From Thelephora terrestris (lineage: Eukaryota > Basidiomycota > Agaricomycetes > Thelephorales > Thelephoraceae): a DNA stretch of 64,000 bases. Shown in pieces: positions 1 to 10,571 of this stretch. The notes beneath the pieces are model-generated. The model was not told the origin of the DNA, made no database searches, and saw nothing but the letters and a program-made list of their open reading frames with translations. The translations under genes were made by a program, and so were the position numbers. Position 1 is the stretch's first letter; every line of letters starts with the position of its first letter. The stretch lies in contig WIUZ02000024.1 in assembly GCA_015956445.1 (NCBI GenBank), positions 372,001 to 436,000 on the forward strand, given 5' to 3'.

Positions 1-640
1 ATAACGAACTTGTGAACCTACTGAGGCGGCGCATGTGTTAGGAAATCGGGTGGACCCATATGCGTGTCCTTGAGGGTGTAGGAACCTTTGTCCAACTGGG
101 CGGATTGATGGCTCGCCTCTGTAAAGTGGTTCGTGTTCTCGTCACTTGGTTTCTCCTGTGGCTCCCAGACTCAATGTCGGATACCACAGGGAATGAAGCC
201 AGAATTATTCCAGATACAATGAGGTGCTTGACGAAGGCCCCTCCTGTTTTCGAGTCCTACATCCTCTGCTTTGTCACGAATGCTATCATCTATCCGCGAT
301 CCTGCTTCCTATTTGCACGCCGGATGTCACTGCAAGGTCCACACCAGCGAGAATTAGTTCTTACTCAACATTTCGCAGGGTCAACGCGCCCAGCATCTAT
401 CACCGCGAATATTTTACCCATCGGGCGTCTGTCGGAGGTGGAAAATGATGTTGATAGATACTTTTAGCTGTTCATTCTCGAGGGCAGCGAAAACGACTCC
501 CGCAGAAGGCGGCCGCTACAAATGATAAGTAATCCTGACTCACGATCCATTACGAGGTCTTTCTCAGAGTTCAGCGGTTGGAACACAATCCACCCCCTAT
601 CCCTTGAGCAAAGCCTTTTCCGGGACGAGAACTTGCAGGA
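1..640. other. No recognisable gene
   Basis: Only short chance reading frames are present; the longest (60-467, +) matches no family I know and has no clear start context or intron signals. The stretch lies downstream of the minus-strand F-box gene that ends at 781. Confidence 0.5.
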
Positions 641-780
641 CACTCAAGCAAGGAGCCACATGACAGCGAACACTCTTCCAAACGAAGCTTCTAACGTCGA
701 AAAATAAAATACAAATACGCCATGATGTACAAGCACACGGTCAACATCGGATTCGCGTAATTGCCTGTCACATCGGTGAA

Positions 781-2313
781 CTACAGCCTGTTAAAGTCCG
801 TGAACCTTGAATCGTTCAACCAATCCAGCTCTTCGACCTCGTAGTTCCATGGCTTGACTTCTACCGAGCATACGTACGCCCTCAATTCCGCCAATTGATC
901 TGGTTCGGACGGCTCTTCTGCGCGACAGCCGATGTCCACACGAAGGATGTTACTCGGGCCCGGGTGGTGCCCCCGGACACGAGCCAGCTCGACCAAGGAC
1001 GGCCAGTAAGTCGTGTGGGATTGGACGTTGACAAGCACCACTGTGTTCAGTCGAGGGAAAATATGCGGGTCGCACAGGCGCCTGAGTATTCCCTCGCAAC
1101 CACGAACCCGCTGGAGGATGAGTGCCTGTAGACGGGAGAAGGAGGAAAAGTTCGACTCGAGGAGGTATCCGGGAATGTCGACGAAGGTCAAAGAGGGGTC
1201 AGCCTCTCCCGTTCCGGTGTCAGCGAAGGAAATTGAAAGTTGTTTAACTAAGCCCAGAGTGACATCGGAGATGTCCAGGTTGAGCCCATGGAAATAGATA
1301 GTGAGGAGGAACGTTCCGTTCGGACCGGATCCGAAGACAGTGCGCGTGAGTCTGGATAAAAACCTGAATTGCAGTTTTTCGACCGTGGAGGCGTTCAGCA
1401 GGTCATCCGATCGTGGTATAACGGATCGAGTGATACTAGTACAGGTGAGATGGGTCCCTGGTGGGAGGACAAAATCCCGTAGAATTCGTTCCACAAGGAC
1501 GTCATGAAGCTCCAACCGCCGAAGATGGGGGAGATTGATAGGGGTAGTCTCCGAGCCGTCCATGGATATCCTTTCCTCCCAATTTATGGCAGTACCACGG
1601 AGAATCACGACCTCGAGCATGGGATTGGCTGCCATGACGCTGCGATAATCACAGGCCCAAGCCGTTGCGCACGATGATAACTCGAGGTGCGTGAGGTGAT
1701 GTAATTCAAGGAAGCAATCAGAGAATGGGAGTGTGGACGCTCGAAAGAATTTGAGGGTAGTGGCATCCCTAAGCATTGCTGGGAGCTCGAAATCCTCTTT
1801 CCACGTTTCCGTACTGTCATCATCATCATCATCATCATCAGCATCATCATCATCATCAATATCTCGCTCGTCCGCAAAACTACACCGGAGCTCCACCGCT
1901 TCAAGAATGGGAGAATGGCCACGGAGGTTGGACAAAAATTCCATCAGCTGTTCCAACGAATTCACGTCGATGTGAAATTTCTGGATTCTGGAGAAGTGGG
2001 GTAGGAGTGCTTCTGTCGAAGGAACGGGTGCGTCTGTGTTGGGGGTCATGTAGGTAGCGATGATCGGCAGGCTGCCTGATCTTTCGAGCAAAGCGGGGGT
2101 CATGAATCGGTGCGACAAATCGGCGGTGGTCCAAAACTGTGGGCTGGATAGAATAGTTGCCCTCCAATATCGGCATACGTGAGTAAGAGTAATGAGGGCT
2201 TTGCGATGCTCCGCCGGATTAGTGATGAGAAATCCCGTCCTCGTTGTCCGTCGAGCTGATTGGCAGATATGGCAGAAGATACAGGTAAGGATTTCCGGCG
2301 GGATCGTCTGCAT
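781..2313 (-). CDS. F-box protein, tandem copy 1
   Basis: This is a single-exon 510-aa protein that begins with a degenerate F-box (IPPEIL, then LTHVCRYWR and a conserved Trp near residue 60) followed by leucine-rich LRR-like segments. That layout is typical of the large F-box families of Agaricomycetes, which act as substrate receptors of SCF ubiquitin ligases; the substrate is unknown. The start is supported by the paralogue at 4914-6497, whose F-box begins with the same M-x-x-IPPE spacing. An acidic run, mostly Asp, sits near residues 150-166 and comes from a trinucleotide repeat that is shorter in the paralogue. The conserved C-terminus (PWNYEVEELDWLNDSRF) is shared with copy 2, which supports both as functional. 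Confidence 0.85.
   Translation of the reverse strand: MQTIPPEILTCIFCHICQSARRTTRTGFLITNPAEHRKALITLTHVCRYWRATILSSPQFWTTADLSHRFMTPALLERSGSLPIIATYMTPNTDAPVPSTEALLPHFSRIQKFHIDVNSLEQLMEFLSNLRGHSPILEAVELRCSFADERDIDDDDDADDDDDDDDSTETWKEDFELPAMLRDATTLKFFRASTLPFSDCFLELHHLTHLELSSCATAWACDYRSVMAANPMLEVVILRGTAINWEERISMDGSETTPINLPHLRRLELHDVLVERILRDFVLPPGTHLTCTSITRSVIPRSDDLLNASTVEKLQFRFLSRLTRTVFGSGPNGTFLLTIYFHGLNLDISDVTLGLVKQLSISFADTGTGEADPSLTFVDIPGYLLESNFSSFSRLQALILQRVRGCEGILRRLCDPHIFPRLNTVVLVNVQSHTTYWPSLVELARVRGHHPGPSNILRVDIGCRAEEPSEPDQLAELRAYVCSVEVKPWNYEVEELDWLNDSRFTDFNRL
1817..1859. repeat. ATC/GAT microsatellite inside the F-box gene
   Basis: An (ATC)n run with one GC interruption encodes about 14 acidic residues on the minus strand. 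The corresponding place in the paralogue (about 6018-6050) has a shorter, mixed GAT/GAA version, so the tract has changed length since the duplication. Confidence 0.9.
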
Positions 2314-2399
2314 TTGTGTTCGGGAGGCTTCGGGAGGCTTGTTGGTTGCCGGGTCTACAAACGACTATCCATTGGTGGGTATTTAGGTCTCGTGGTCGA

Positions 2400-3356
2400 T
2401 CTCATTGATCTTTCTGGTGACTTACTTACCACGCCACAGCCAAGGATTGCGGAAAGGATGGCCGCGCTTACACAAGTGGATGTTCGGGATCAAGGAGTCG
2501 ATGATCGAGCGCTTTGCGGAATGGGTTGCTGGCCGATCGCTGCAAGTGGCAAGTGCCCGGTGGCCCCAGGACAGAGCCCGTTGGCAGAAGGCGGCAAACC
2601 CAGCACCGGCTTGGGGTACCCAAGCGCAATAACGAGGTTAGAACCCAGCCTCGGGTTCAGTGGAAGGCTCTGAATCGAGGCTGGGACTCGGCGGACGACG
2701 TCCATGGAGGTCATCATTTGACCGATTTGCCTAGTCGCCGAAATTCCGCGATCCCATACGTGTCCTGGACGAATTCAAACCTATTCGAAACCCGAGCGGA
2801 GCGACTGAACAGTCCCAAGTAAATTTAGTTCGGGTGTGTTCAGACACGATGCTGAGCTCAAGACAACAAGGAGGAAAAAGTGCTCCTAAGAATCTAACCG
2901 CCCCCACCGATGTTCCACAATGCTACCGAACATCCACAGTTCCTGTTTATCGCCATCAATTATCAACGCCACTCGAAGGTCTAAAACGGGTCCAGCAGAT
3001 GTCGATCAACCTGCAAGCACTATCATTGTACCAGGCTTGAACGTAACCTCGGAACTCACCAATAGGGCCTGCTACGCCGGCAATTGTCAGAACCTGACTC
3101 CGGATATCCTCGCCCCCAACGCTAAATGCGAGCCATGTCACAGAAAGGCAAATTTCCGACGGTACCATACCCCGCAACAGGGGACGCATCCAGCAGTTCT
3201 CTTTTGGCCAACTGCAATAAGATTTATTTTTCTTCAAACCCCACGGGATTCCATTGGCTATACAGTCCGGAAGCTTGGTTTTGCCGTCGGGTCCGCACCC
3301 TGTAGGGTCGGCTTTCACTAATAACTACGGCCGTGCGCTTTCGTGTCCCTTTCTTC
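2400..3356. other. Intergenic between divergent F-box and thioesterase genes
   Basis: No convincing gene is visible. Near 2420-2440 the minus strand carries GTAAGTAAG, which could be a donor site in a 5' UTR of the F-box gene. The stretch should hold the promoters of both divergent genes; I see no diagnostic motif. Confidence 0.4.
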
Positions 3357-4586
3357 ATGGCGCCTCTCTTCGACACATTCGACGTACATTATGCAGGCTC
3401 TGGGGCCGGTTCTGAGGTCTACAAGGGGGATGTAGACCCTAAATGGAGCATCGGACGGTAAGCTCGAGTGCCATAATGGCCGCTATCTCGAAGCTCATGC
3501 ACTTCACGCCAGTATCTTGTTTGGAGGTCCGCTACTTCTGCGTTCACGAGGTGGATGGATCGCTGATCCCAGCTATGCGTACCGGCTTTCCAGGCTACGT
3601 GTTTGGTTTGATCATAGAAGCGTGCACAAAACATCAAGAGAAGCACAACCCGACGCAAGTGGACCCTATCCAACTTTCATCTCACTACCTCATGAGCTCG
3701 GGTCCAGCACCGTACGAGGTTCACATCAGGACCCTCAAGTCCGGCCGTCATTACACCAACATCTACGCAGAGTTCCGTCAAGAGGTACTCCCCCTCATCG
3801 CACCTCACAATTTGTGATTGTCAGCAGAACTAAATTTCGATCATCGAGGGGAAACTTCGGGCGACCGCTCTGGCATTATTCGGCAACCTCACAGCCACTC
3901 CAGAACGCTCGTCCGGATATCACATCGAGATTCCTTCTCCGTACGCCCGACGTATCCCACTGTTTACCCACCCGGCCCTCATCAAGAAGCCGAGACGCGG
4001 CACGGATGTGTTCGAGAAGATCATCAACTTCAGCGATGAGATTCAAATTATCACAGACCCTCTCTGGCCGTCTCGTAACGCACCTGAAGTTAAGGAGACG
4101 CTCTTCGAACACCCCACGAAGGACAGCACATCAGAGAAGATAGGAGGTGGGGGCGTAGACGAAGGTCAATGGATTGAGCTTACTTCCAGCGCAAGGGGGT
4201 CAGAACACAACATTCTCCGCCCGTCATTCTGGCCCGTCATCGCAGACATGGACCATGGCTTCCCGGTTCTCCTTGGTTCACCGGTCCGCCGCTGGACTCC
4301 TACAATGACCTGGTCAGTTACATTCTACGGGAAAATTCCGCCACGTTCGAGGGACCGGTCAGACATGACGACGGGGATGTACACACACGCTAAGTCGATG
4401 GTCGATCCAGATGGTCGACAGCTTGTGGTGACGGAGTGGTGGACTGCACCAAGTGACGTTGGCCAAGGTAAGGTGGAGGAGGGTTGGAGAGAGAAGCAGA
4501 TATGCTTGGCCTCGTCGGAACAGGTGGCCATTGTCCTCCCGCTAGAAGTTGAGCAGAAGAAGACACAGAGGCAACCAAAGTTGTAG
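3357..4586 (+). CDS. Thioesterase-like (hotdog-fold) protein
   Basis: This resembles the fungal thioesterase-like superfamily, whose members have a double hotdog fold and act on acyl-CoA thioesters; the substrate here is unknown. Exon 1 starts at 3357 (MAPLFDTFDVHYAG..., ending KWSIG near 3457). After one or more introns the frame GYVFGLIIEACTKHQ starts near 3595 and runs to 3784. A 64-bp intron (3785-3848) leads into the last exon, 3849-4586, which contains TALALFGNLTATPERSSG, SDEIQIITDP, a TMTWSVTFYGKIP segment and a TEWWTAPSD segment, ending LPLEVEQKKTQRQPKL. The intron structure between 3458 and about 3594 could not be settled: a single intron using the nearest splice sites does not keep the frame. 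It may therefore carry an unrecognised microexon or be slightly damaged. A decayed copy lies at 6895-8014. Confidence 0.6.
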
Positions 4587-4913
4587 TCGTAGGAGGGTAC
4601 CAATTGGAATTTTAGCATTGTCCACCATTGTGCGTAGTGAACCCACGACGGTGTTTAGCCAGATCAACAACCATTAATATTCCCGCCAAAGGTGGGGGTA
4701 AAAACAACGATGTAGTGTATCAACCTCCAACATCCAGAACACAATATACTTTCCATCCCTCAAGGATGACATTCCTCTCGAAACAGGGTGCCCACGTGCA
4801 CACAAAATGGTGCTGGACGTTTGAGGCCGCTGACGTCGAAAAGTAAGATACAAATTACGCCATGGTACATAAGTATGCGGTTTACCATCGGACTCACATA
4901 CTACATCTGTGAA

Positions 4914-6497
4914 TTACAATCTGCCTAGGTTATTGAACCTTGAATCGTTCAACCAATCCAGATCTTCAACTTCGTAGTCCCATGGCTTGATCTCCACCGA
5001 GAACACGTGGGCCCTTAATTCCGCCAATTGATCTGGTTCGGGTGGCTCTTCTGCACGACAGCCAATTTCCACACGAACGACGTTGCTTGAGCCCGAGTGA
5101 TGCCCCCGAACGTGAGCCAGTTCGACTAAGGATGGCCAGTAGGTCGCGTGAGATTGGACGTTGACGAGCACCACTGTGTTTAATCGGGGGCAAATATGTG
5201 GGTCGCACAGGAGCCTGAGTATAGCTTCGCAACCACGGACCCGCTGGAGGATGAGTGCCTGTAGGCGAGCGAAGGGAGAGAATGTGGACTCGAGAATGTG
5301 TCCGTGTATGTCGACGAAGGGAGAGAATGCGGGCCTGAGAAGGTGTCCGTGTATGTCGACAAAGGGGAAGAATTTGGACTCTAGGGTGTATCGGCGTATG
5401 TCAGCGAAGGTCAGAGAGGGGCTTCCCTCTCCCGCCCCGGTGTCAGTGAAGGAAATGGAAAGTTGTTTAAGTGACCCCAGTGGGATTTCAGAGATGTCCA
5501 GGTTTAGTCTATGGAAATCTTCACAGAGTGAGAATGTTCCATTGGGACTCGATCCGGAGGCCACGCGTGATACGGTCCCAAGGCGTTCGGAGAACATGAA
5601 TTGCAATTTCTCGGCCGTGGAGACGATCGGTAGGTCATCATCCGAGTCTCGTATGGGGTGTCCTTCGATACAGACATGAATCCCGAGTGGGAGGGAAAGC
5701 GTCCCTAGAATTTGTTCCACGGGTAGGTCATAAAGCTCCAAACGCCGGAGATGGGGGACATGAATGGTCTCCGGGTCGTGCATTTCTTCCTCGCAGTCTT
5801 CAGTGCCACGGAGAATCACAGCCTCGAGCATGGGATTGGCTGCCATGACAGCAAGGTACTTAGAACACCAAACTCCTGTGCATGATAACTCGAGGTGCGT
5901 GAGGTGATGTAGTTCAAGGAAGCAATCGGAGAATGGGAGGTTGGAAACTCGGAAGAATGTGAGGCTAGAAGCATCCTTGAGCATCTCTGGGAGCCCAAAT
6001 GACCATCTCCACACCTCTTCGTCTTCTTCATCTTCATCATCAATATCCCGGTTATCCGCAATACTAGACTGGAGCTCTACTGCTTCAAGAATGGAGGAAT
6101 GACCACTGAGAATGGACAGGAAATCCATCAGTTGTTCCAATGAAGCTGCGTCGATGTGGACTTTCTGAATCCTTGGGAAGTGGGGTAGGAGCCGTTTGGT
6201 CGAAGGAACGGTGGCGTTTGGGTTGTGGGTTATGTAGGTGGCGACGATAGGCATGCTGCGCGATCTTTTGAGCAGGGCGGAGGTCATAAATCCATGCGTC
6301 AAATTTGCGGTGGTCCAGAACTTTGGATTGGATAAAATGGTCGCCCTCCAATATCGGCACACGTGGGTAAGAGTAACGATATCTTTGCCATACCCCGTTA
6401 GATTAGTGGCGAGAAACCCCGTCCCCTTCGTACGCCCATCTGGTCGGCAGGTAAAGTCGAAGATAGAGGTAAGGCTCTCCGGCGGGATCCGGTCCAT
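4914..6497 (-). CDS. F-box protein, tandem copy 2
   Basis: This is a single-exon protein with an N-terminal F-box (MDRIPPESL, then VTLTHVCRYWRAT) and LRR-like repeats, closely related along its whole length to the F-box gene at 781-2313. The frame is open upstream to a Met at 6575, but the Met at 6497 is preferred because it matches the start of copy 1; that gives about 527 aa. Unlike copy 1 it contains three tandem versions of a 15-residue unit (FSPFVDIHGHLLR type) near residues 370-410, where copy 1 has one. The C-terminus (EVEDLDWLNDSRF) is conserved. It is probably a variable SCF substrate receptor; the target is unknown. Confidence 0.85.
   Translation of the reverse strand: MDRIPPESLTSIFDFTCRPDGRTKGTGFLATNLTGYGKDIVTLTHVCRYWRATILSNPKFWTTANLTHGFMTSALLKRSRSMPIVATYITHNPNATVPSTKRLLPHFPRIQKVHIDAASLEQLMDFLSILSGHSSILEAVELQSSIADNRDIDDEDEEDEEVWRWSFGLPEMLKDASSLTFFRVSNLPFSDCFLELHHLTHLELSCTGVWCSKYLAVMAANPMLEAVILRGTEDCEEEMHDPETIHVPHLRRLELYDLPVEQILGTLSLPLGIHVCIEGHPIRDSDDDLPIVSTAEKLQFMFSERLGTVSRVASGSSPNGTFSLCEDFHRLNLDISEIPLGSLKQLSISFTDTGAGEGSPSLTFADIRRYTLESKFFPFVDIHGHLLRPAFSPFVDIHGHILESTFSPFARLQALILQRVRGCEAILRLLCDPHICPRLNTVVLVNVQSHATYWPSLVELAHVRGHHSGSSNVVRVEIGCRAEEPPEPDQLAELRAHVFSVEIKPWDYEVEDLDWLNDSRFNNLGRL
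5275..5409 (-). repeat. In-frame 45-bp tandem repeat in F-box copy 2
   Basis: Three consecutive 45-bp units encode a 15-residue motif (DIxxYxLESxFxPF to DIHGHxLExxFSPF). F-box copy 1 has only one unit at the matching position, so the array expanded after the gene duplication and kept the frame. Confidence 0.8.
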
Positions 6498-6894
6498 TGG
6501 GTTCAAGAGGTTCGTTGATCGCTGGATCGATAAAAGCCTACTGGACGTCAGTGAGTGCTCGGATCTTGCATACAATTCTGTTGGTCTTTCTAATACTCAC
6601 CACACTACAGCCAAAGTTTGTGGAGAGGGTTAGGCTGGAATAGTTCTGAGCAGAGGTGGAGGGCTTTGGATTGAAAGAGAAAGGGGGTTGCCACGCTTAC
6701 GCCATTGTACTAATCAAAGATTCAAAGAGTTCATAGCTAGTCGGCGAGCGCTATTTCTGCAGCAGAAGTCACGCCACAGAAAGGTGAGACGGAATCACAA
6801 TCCGGGCGGGGAATACATCCAGCAGTTCCGGTAAAGTCATGATCATGCCAACGCGGATTCCCTGTTTAGACTCCACGAGACTTTCTTGATTATA

Positions 6895-8014
6895 CATTCC
6901 CGGACCTAACGAAGGAGAGGTGGACCCAAAATGGAGCATTGGCCGGTGAGTTGTATTGGCATATAACGTATAACGTCCTCGATCTCTAAGCTTATGCAAT
7001 GCACTCCAGCGTCTTGTTCGGAGGTTCGCAACTTCTGCGTTCACAGGATAGATGGAGTGCTGATCCCAGCCATGCGCTCCAACTTGCCAGGCTACGCGTT
7101 TGGTTTGATTGTCGAAGCGTGCACGAAACATCAAGGAAAACACAGATCGGGTGAGACCGACCCAAGTGGACCCTGTTCAACGGGACTTGGAACCTCTCTC
7201 GTCATGCCTCTCACGATGTACAATCATTCGCAGAACTTATGTTCAATCACCCAGGGAAACGTCGGGTGACCGCTCTAGCACCATTCGGCAACCTCACAGT
7301 CACTCCAGAACGATCATCTGGATGCCACATTGAGATTACTTCTCCATGCGCCCGCCGGACGCCACTGTTCGCCCACCCGGCTTTCATCAAGAACCTGAGA
7401 CCTGGCACAGATATCCTCGAGGCAATGGTCAACTCCAGTGATGAGATTCAGATCATCACAGACCCTGCTTGGCCGTCTCGTAATGCACCCGAACACCCCG
7501 CAAAGGACGACAAAACGGAGAAGATAGGAGGTAGAGGGGTTGACGAGGGTCAATGAATGAACCTACTCCCAGCGCCAGGGGGTCCGACGACAACGTTCCG
7601 TTCTCCAGCCGTAATTCCGGCCCCTCATTTCAGACATGACACGGTGACCTTAGTATACTCCTCGGTGCACCTGCCTACTGGAATCCGACAATGCCTTGGA
7701 CGGTTACATTCTACGGAAAGATCCCACCGCGTTCGGAGGATCGGTCAGACAGGACGACGGGAATGGACACGCATGCTAAGTCTATGGTGGATCCGGTGTA
7801 AGCGTAGCGCCATGCCGACAGTGGCTGATAAGCCCGGATGGTCGACAGCTTTTGTTGACGGAGTGGTGGACTGCACCTAGTGGTGTGGGCCAAGGGAAGA
7901 TGGGGAGGAGGGTTGAAGAGAGAAGCAGATACGCTTGGCCTCGTCGGAACAAGCGGCGATTATTGTCCCACTAGCAGTTGAGCAGAAGACACAGAGGCGA
8001 CCAAAGTTGTGTTC
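6895..8014 (+). pseudogene. Decayed thioesterase-like copy
   Basis: DNA similarity to the gene at 3357-4586 is clear: GGTGGACCCAAAATGGAGCA at about 6920, the GGTTTGATTGTCGAAGCGTG segment near 7102, the EIQIITDPAWPSRNAP-coding part near 7445-7490, and a WSVTFYGKIP-like segment near 7700. The first exon with its ATG is missing, the middle of the protein is shortened (the HIRTLKSGRHYTNIYAEFRQE region of copy 1 is lost), and the frame shifts several times. I see no way to obtain a full protein by splicing, so I call it a host pseudogene. Confidence 0.7.
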
Positions 8015-8726
8015 TTAAGAGCACATAACCAGGGATTCCAGCGTGCCCGCGCCGTTTTGTTAAAAGGAACCACAGCGGTCTTCCGAAAGCCATAAGAACT
8101 TCACTGGGACACTTTTCATAGATGCTCTCCGATGAAGATTTGTACGATGCATCATCGAAGACGGGGATTATTCCAAGCACAAGCATCGCCCACCCCCTCA
8201 GACCCGGTGCTTGCGGAACAAGTCAGTGAGGAAAAGGTCTGCTGCGATTCCACGAGCTTCGGTGCGCTGGGAACGACGGTTGTTCCAGGTACTTCCAAGT
8301 CCCAATCTGGATTTCGCGGAGCTGACCCCCTGATGTCATCATAGGCTAAGCCATCTTCTCCCGACGCGCTCGCTCAAGCGCTCAATAAGTATCAATCCCT
8401 GTCGGCCGCGCCTCCGGGTGACCGCTCTTTCTCTGACCCGCGCCTCCGACGTGTCCACCTTCTACGCTGCAGAGCCCGACTCCCGCAAATTCACAGATAT
8501 GTGTTCGACCTAACAGTGGGCTACCAGTAGCACTTGTCGTGATCTCGTTCATAATCATGAACCATGCTACAGCCGTATCGAGCGAGAATCTACGGGCGCC
8601 GCTCAGAATCCTTCGAAATATCGGGTTTCAAGGCTGTGCTTGCAACGGGTGAATCATCAAAAACGGACCGTCCTTCTGCATTCGGGCTCGGGCTCTTCCC
8701 CATAGCTTTGTGCTCCGCAGTCTTTT
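8015..8726. other. Intergenic, no recognised gene
   Basis: Short frames only. A stretch near 8340-8500 reads as protein-like (KPSSPDALAQALNKYQSL) but is not supported by a start, a family match or splice sites, and could be a gene relic. Confidence 0.35.
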
Positions 8727-10571
8727 CCTAGTTGCCACGACTCTCGACCATGGATGCAAACTCCCAGCAACAAAATGCGCAAGATGGCGTTCTCTCAGCG
8801 TTGAACGCAGCCATCGAAGCTCTGAACCGTGCAAAGGAGGCTTCATGTGTCAGATCTGTCAAGGCTGTTTTTGGCTCCGTCAGCGCCCTTCTCACCGTGA
8901 TCAGAGTGAGTTTCCTCCCAACCCACCTTTGTCGGCTTCTGACTAATATGAACAGGATTCGATGGCCAAAAGAAAAGATTTTGTCGAGCTAGGGCTGGCC
9001 TGTGCTGATATCTGTAAAGCCATCGACCGGGGGATGAACGGTCGACAAGCGGACAATTTCAACCAGTCTGTCTTTGAGGCGATCGAACAATTGACGACGT
9101 GAGTTGGACTAGCGGAAGTACATGTTGAGCCCGAATCACTTACCGTGGCTCCAATCGCAGGACCGTGTCAGAGATCCAGAGGAACGCCGACAAGTTGTAC
9201 GAGCGAGGCGCCATCTCTCGCTTTTTCCACGCGAAAAAAGACAAAGAGACGATCGCCGCCTGGAGGTCGGAACTCAACAGGATCCTTCATGTCTTTAACG
9301 TGCGTTCAGTCATCTCTTCACCTACATCGCCATCGCTAATAATCTGTCCCCAGACCGAACTCGCTCTCAATACTCATGTGTCAGTCTTGAAAGCCCAGAA
9401 GCTCGCTGTGGAAATCTACCGTACTGTAGTGGAACGCCGGGAAGGGGCTGACAAGGGGGACGAGACGGTGACACACGAAGTGGTTTTCAACCTTGGCACC
9501 CTCACGATCAGGGTATGTAATTCACGACGCGTGCCGATGCCTTTAGGGACAAGCCACTTACAGCCAATTCTTGCAGCTCGTCGTCGCGCTCAACCTCACT
9601 AAGAAGACCTTCAGCATCTGTTCTTACGGGAGGCTTCCTCTTCTTCCCGAGTTCAAGCTCGAATGCCGAACTGGAAGCTCTCAAGAGGGTATCGCTATCG
9701 AGATTGACGCGAAGGTTATCAAAGGAGCACTCAAGTTCTCCGTCAAGGACAAATGGTTGTTGTTGGACTGCGACGCCGCGGTATTGAACAAGAAATACAC
9801 CGGCACGGTCAAGTTGGTCCCTGTCGAGTGAGTGCTCCTTGCTACCAATCTTGTGCTGCCTGACGTTCACGGATACCTCAGCTTCTAGACCAAGGGTTTA
9901 TCTTGCCCGATCGAGCTCGTTTGAATCCCGAACTTCTGGCGTGGAATTACAGTGTTGTGATTGCGTACACTGGGCGACCGTCTGTAATATACGCACAGCG
10001 GACACTCAAATGCAGACGAATATTCGTGGACTTATAGCGAGGGTCGGGAACCCTCCGAAACTTCGCTCTCCCTTCTACGACAGATATATATACTTCTAGT
10101 CTAATCTATTCCTATGGACAGTCACCTACTACCGGAACGATGCAAACTGCTGTACTGAGCTAAAATGATGAAATTGTTTTTGTGCTATGTGATTATTTGA
10201 CGAACGGCAAGTGTGGCGTCGCCGATCACAATGATTACCTTGGGCCCTGTGATCCGGAAACTGGTAGCACACCCCACTGTAACTGTTCCTTCCGAGTTTC
10301 AGTTTTTCCCCGCTGCTCCCACTCGTCGAATTGACATTTCGGTTGTGCCTCTGCCCGATCCTGAACCCAATCACCCGCGATTAGCACTCAACTAGTCTCG
10401 GCCCCGTACGGCCTGATCTTCCTGATCACCTGTAGAATTGTGCTTTGGACCCTTGACTTAGGAGGTGAAAATCAGTGATCAAACCACCCGTCGCACTTGC
10501 CGCGATCACAAATGACAACCGACGGCCGTAGATCACTGCCCCGGCGCCCATTCCCACGGTTGAACAGACCT
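8727..10571 (+). repeat. Inverted duplication, copy 1
   Basis: From CCTAGTTGCCACGACTCTCG (8727) to about 10571 this sequence recurs in reverse orientation at 36378-38164 plus 42915-43048. It covers the whole helix-bundle gene and about 740 bp of its 3' flank. Similarity stops abruptly at both ends. Confidence 0.85.
8750..9831 (+). CDS. MLKL-like four-helix-bundle protein with beta-rich tail
   Basis: Five exons (8750-8905, 8956-9098, 9161-9299, 9354-9512, 9577-9831) join in frame to give 283 aa; all introns are 50-64 bp GT..AG. Residues 1-150 match the N-terminal helical domain common in Agaricomycete NLR-like and signalling proteins, which is related to the MLKL/HeLo four-helix bundle: EALNRAKEASCVRSVKAVFG, then DFVELGLACADICKAIDRGM, then QLTTTVSEIQRNADKLYERG, then AAWRSELNRILHVFNTELAL. 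In MLKL and HeLo proteins this bundle acts on membranes in cell death; that role is inferred here. From about residue 185 the protein is beta-rich (VVFNLGTLTIRL, FSICSYGRLPLL, FKLECRTG, IEIDAKVIKGALKF, KYTGTVKLVPVE) and I cannot assign a fold. No NTPase or kinase domain follows, so this is a compact two-module protein. A disrupted inverted copy lies at 37202-43025. Confidence 0.75.

Larger units (their letters stand above)
650..4590. repeat. Tandem duplication, unit 1 (F-box + thioesterase)
   Basis: This block carries an F-box gene on the minus strand followed by a thioesterase-like gene on the plus strand. The same pair, in the same order and orientation, recurs at about 4790-8014. Similarity covers both coding regions and the F-box 3' flank: the motif CGTCGAAAA(A/G)TAA followed by ATACAAAT(T)ACGCCATG appears at about 695 and again at about 4838. 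Unit edges are approximate. Confidence 0.8.
4790..8014. repeat. Tandem duplication, unit 2
   Basis: This is the second copy of the F-box(-)/thioesterase(+) pair, directly downstream of unit 1 and in the same orientation. The F-box copy is still fully open while the thioesterase copy has lost coding continuity, so selection on the two partners has differed since duplication. Confidence 0.8.

Noticed and set aside
60-467. 135-aa open frame
   Set aside because: No family resemblance, no conserved copy in the tandem unit, and unremarkable composition; probably a chance frame.
2260-2673. 137-aa plus-strand frame upstream of F-box copy 1
   Set aside because: It overlaps the F-box start in antisense, and the matching place in tandem unit 2 is not open in the same way.
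9600-9831. Possible cyanovirin-N (CVNH) lectin domain in the helix-bundle protein tail
   Set aside because: The F-S-x-C ... L-x-C-R-T spacing looks like one CVNH half, but the second half is missing and the end (GALKFSVKDKWLLLDCDAAV) resembles another beta-rich basidiomycete domain. The fold is left unassigned.
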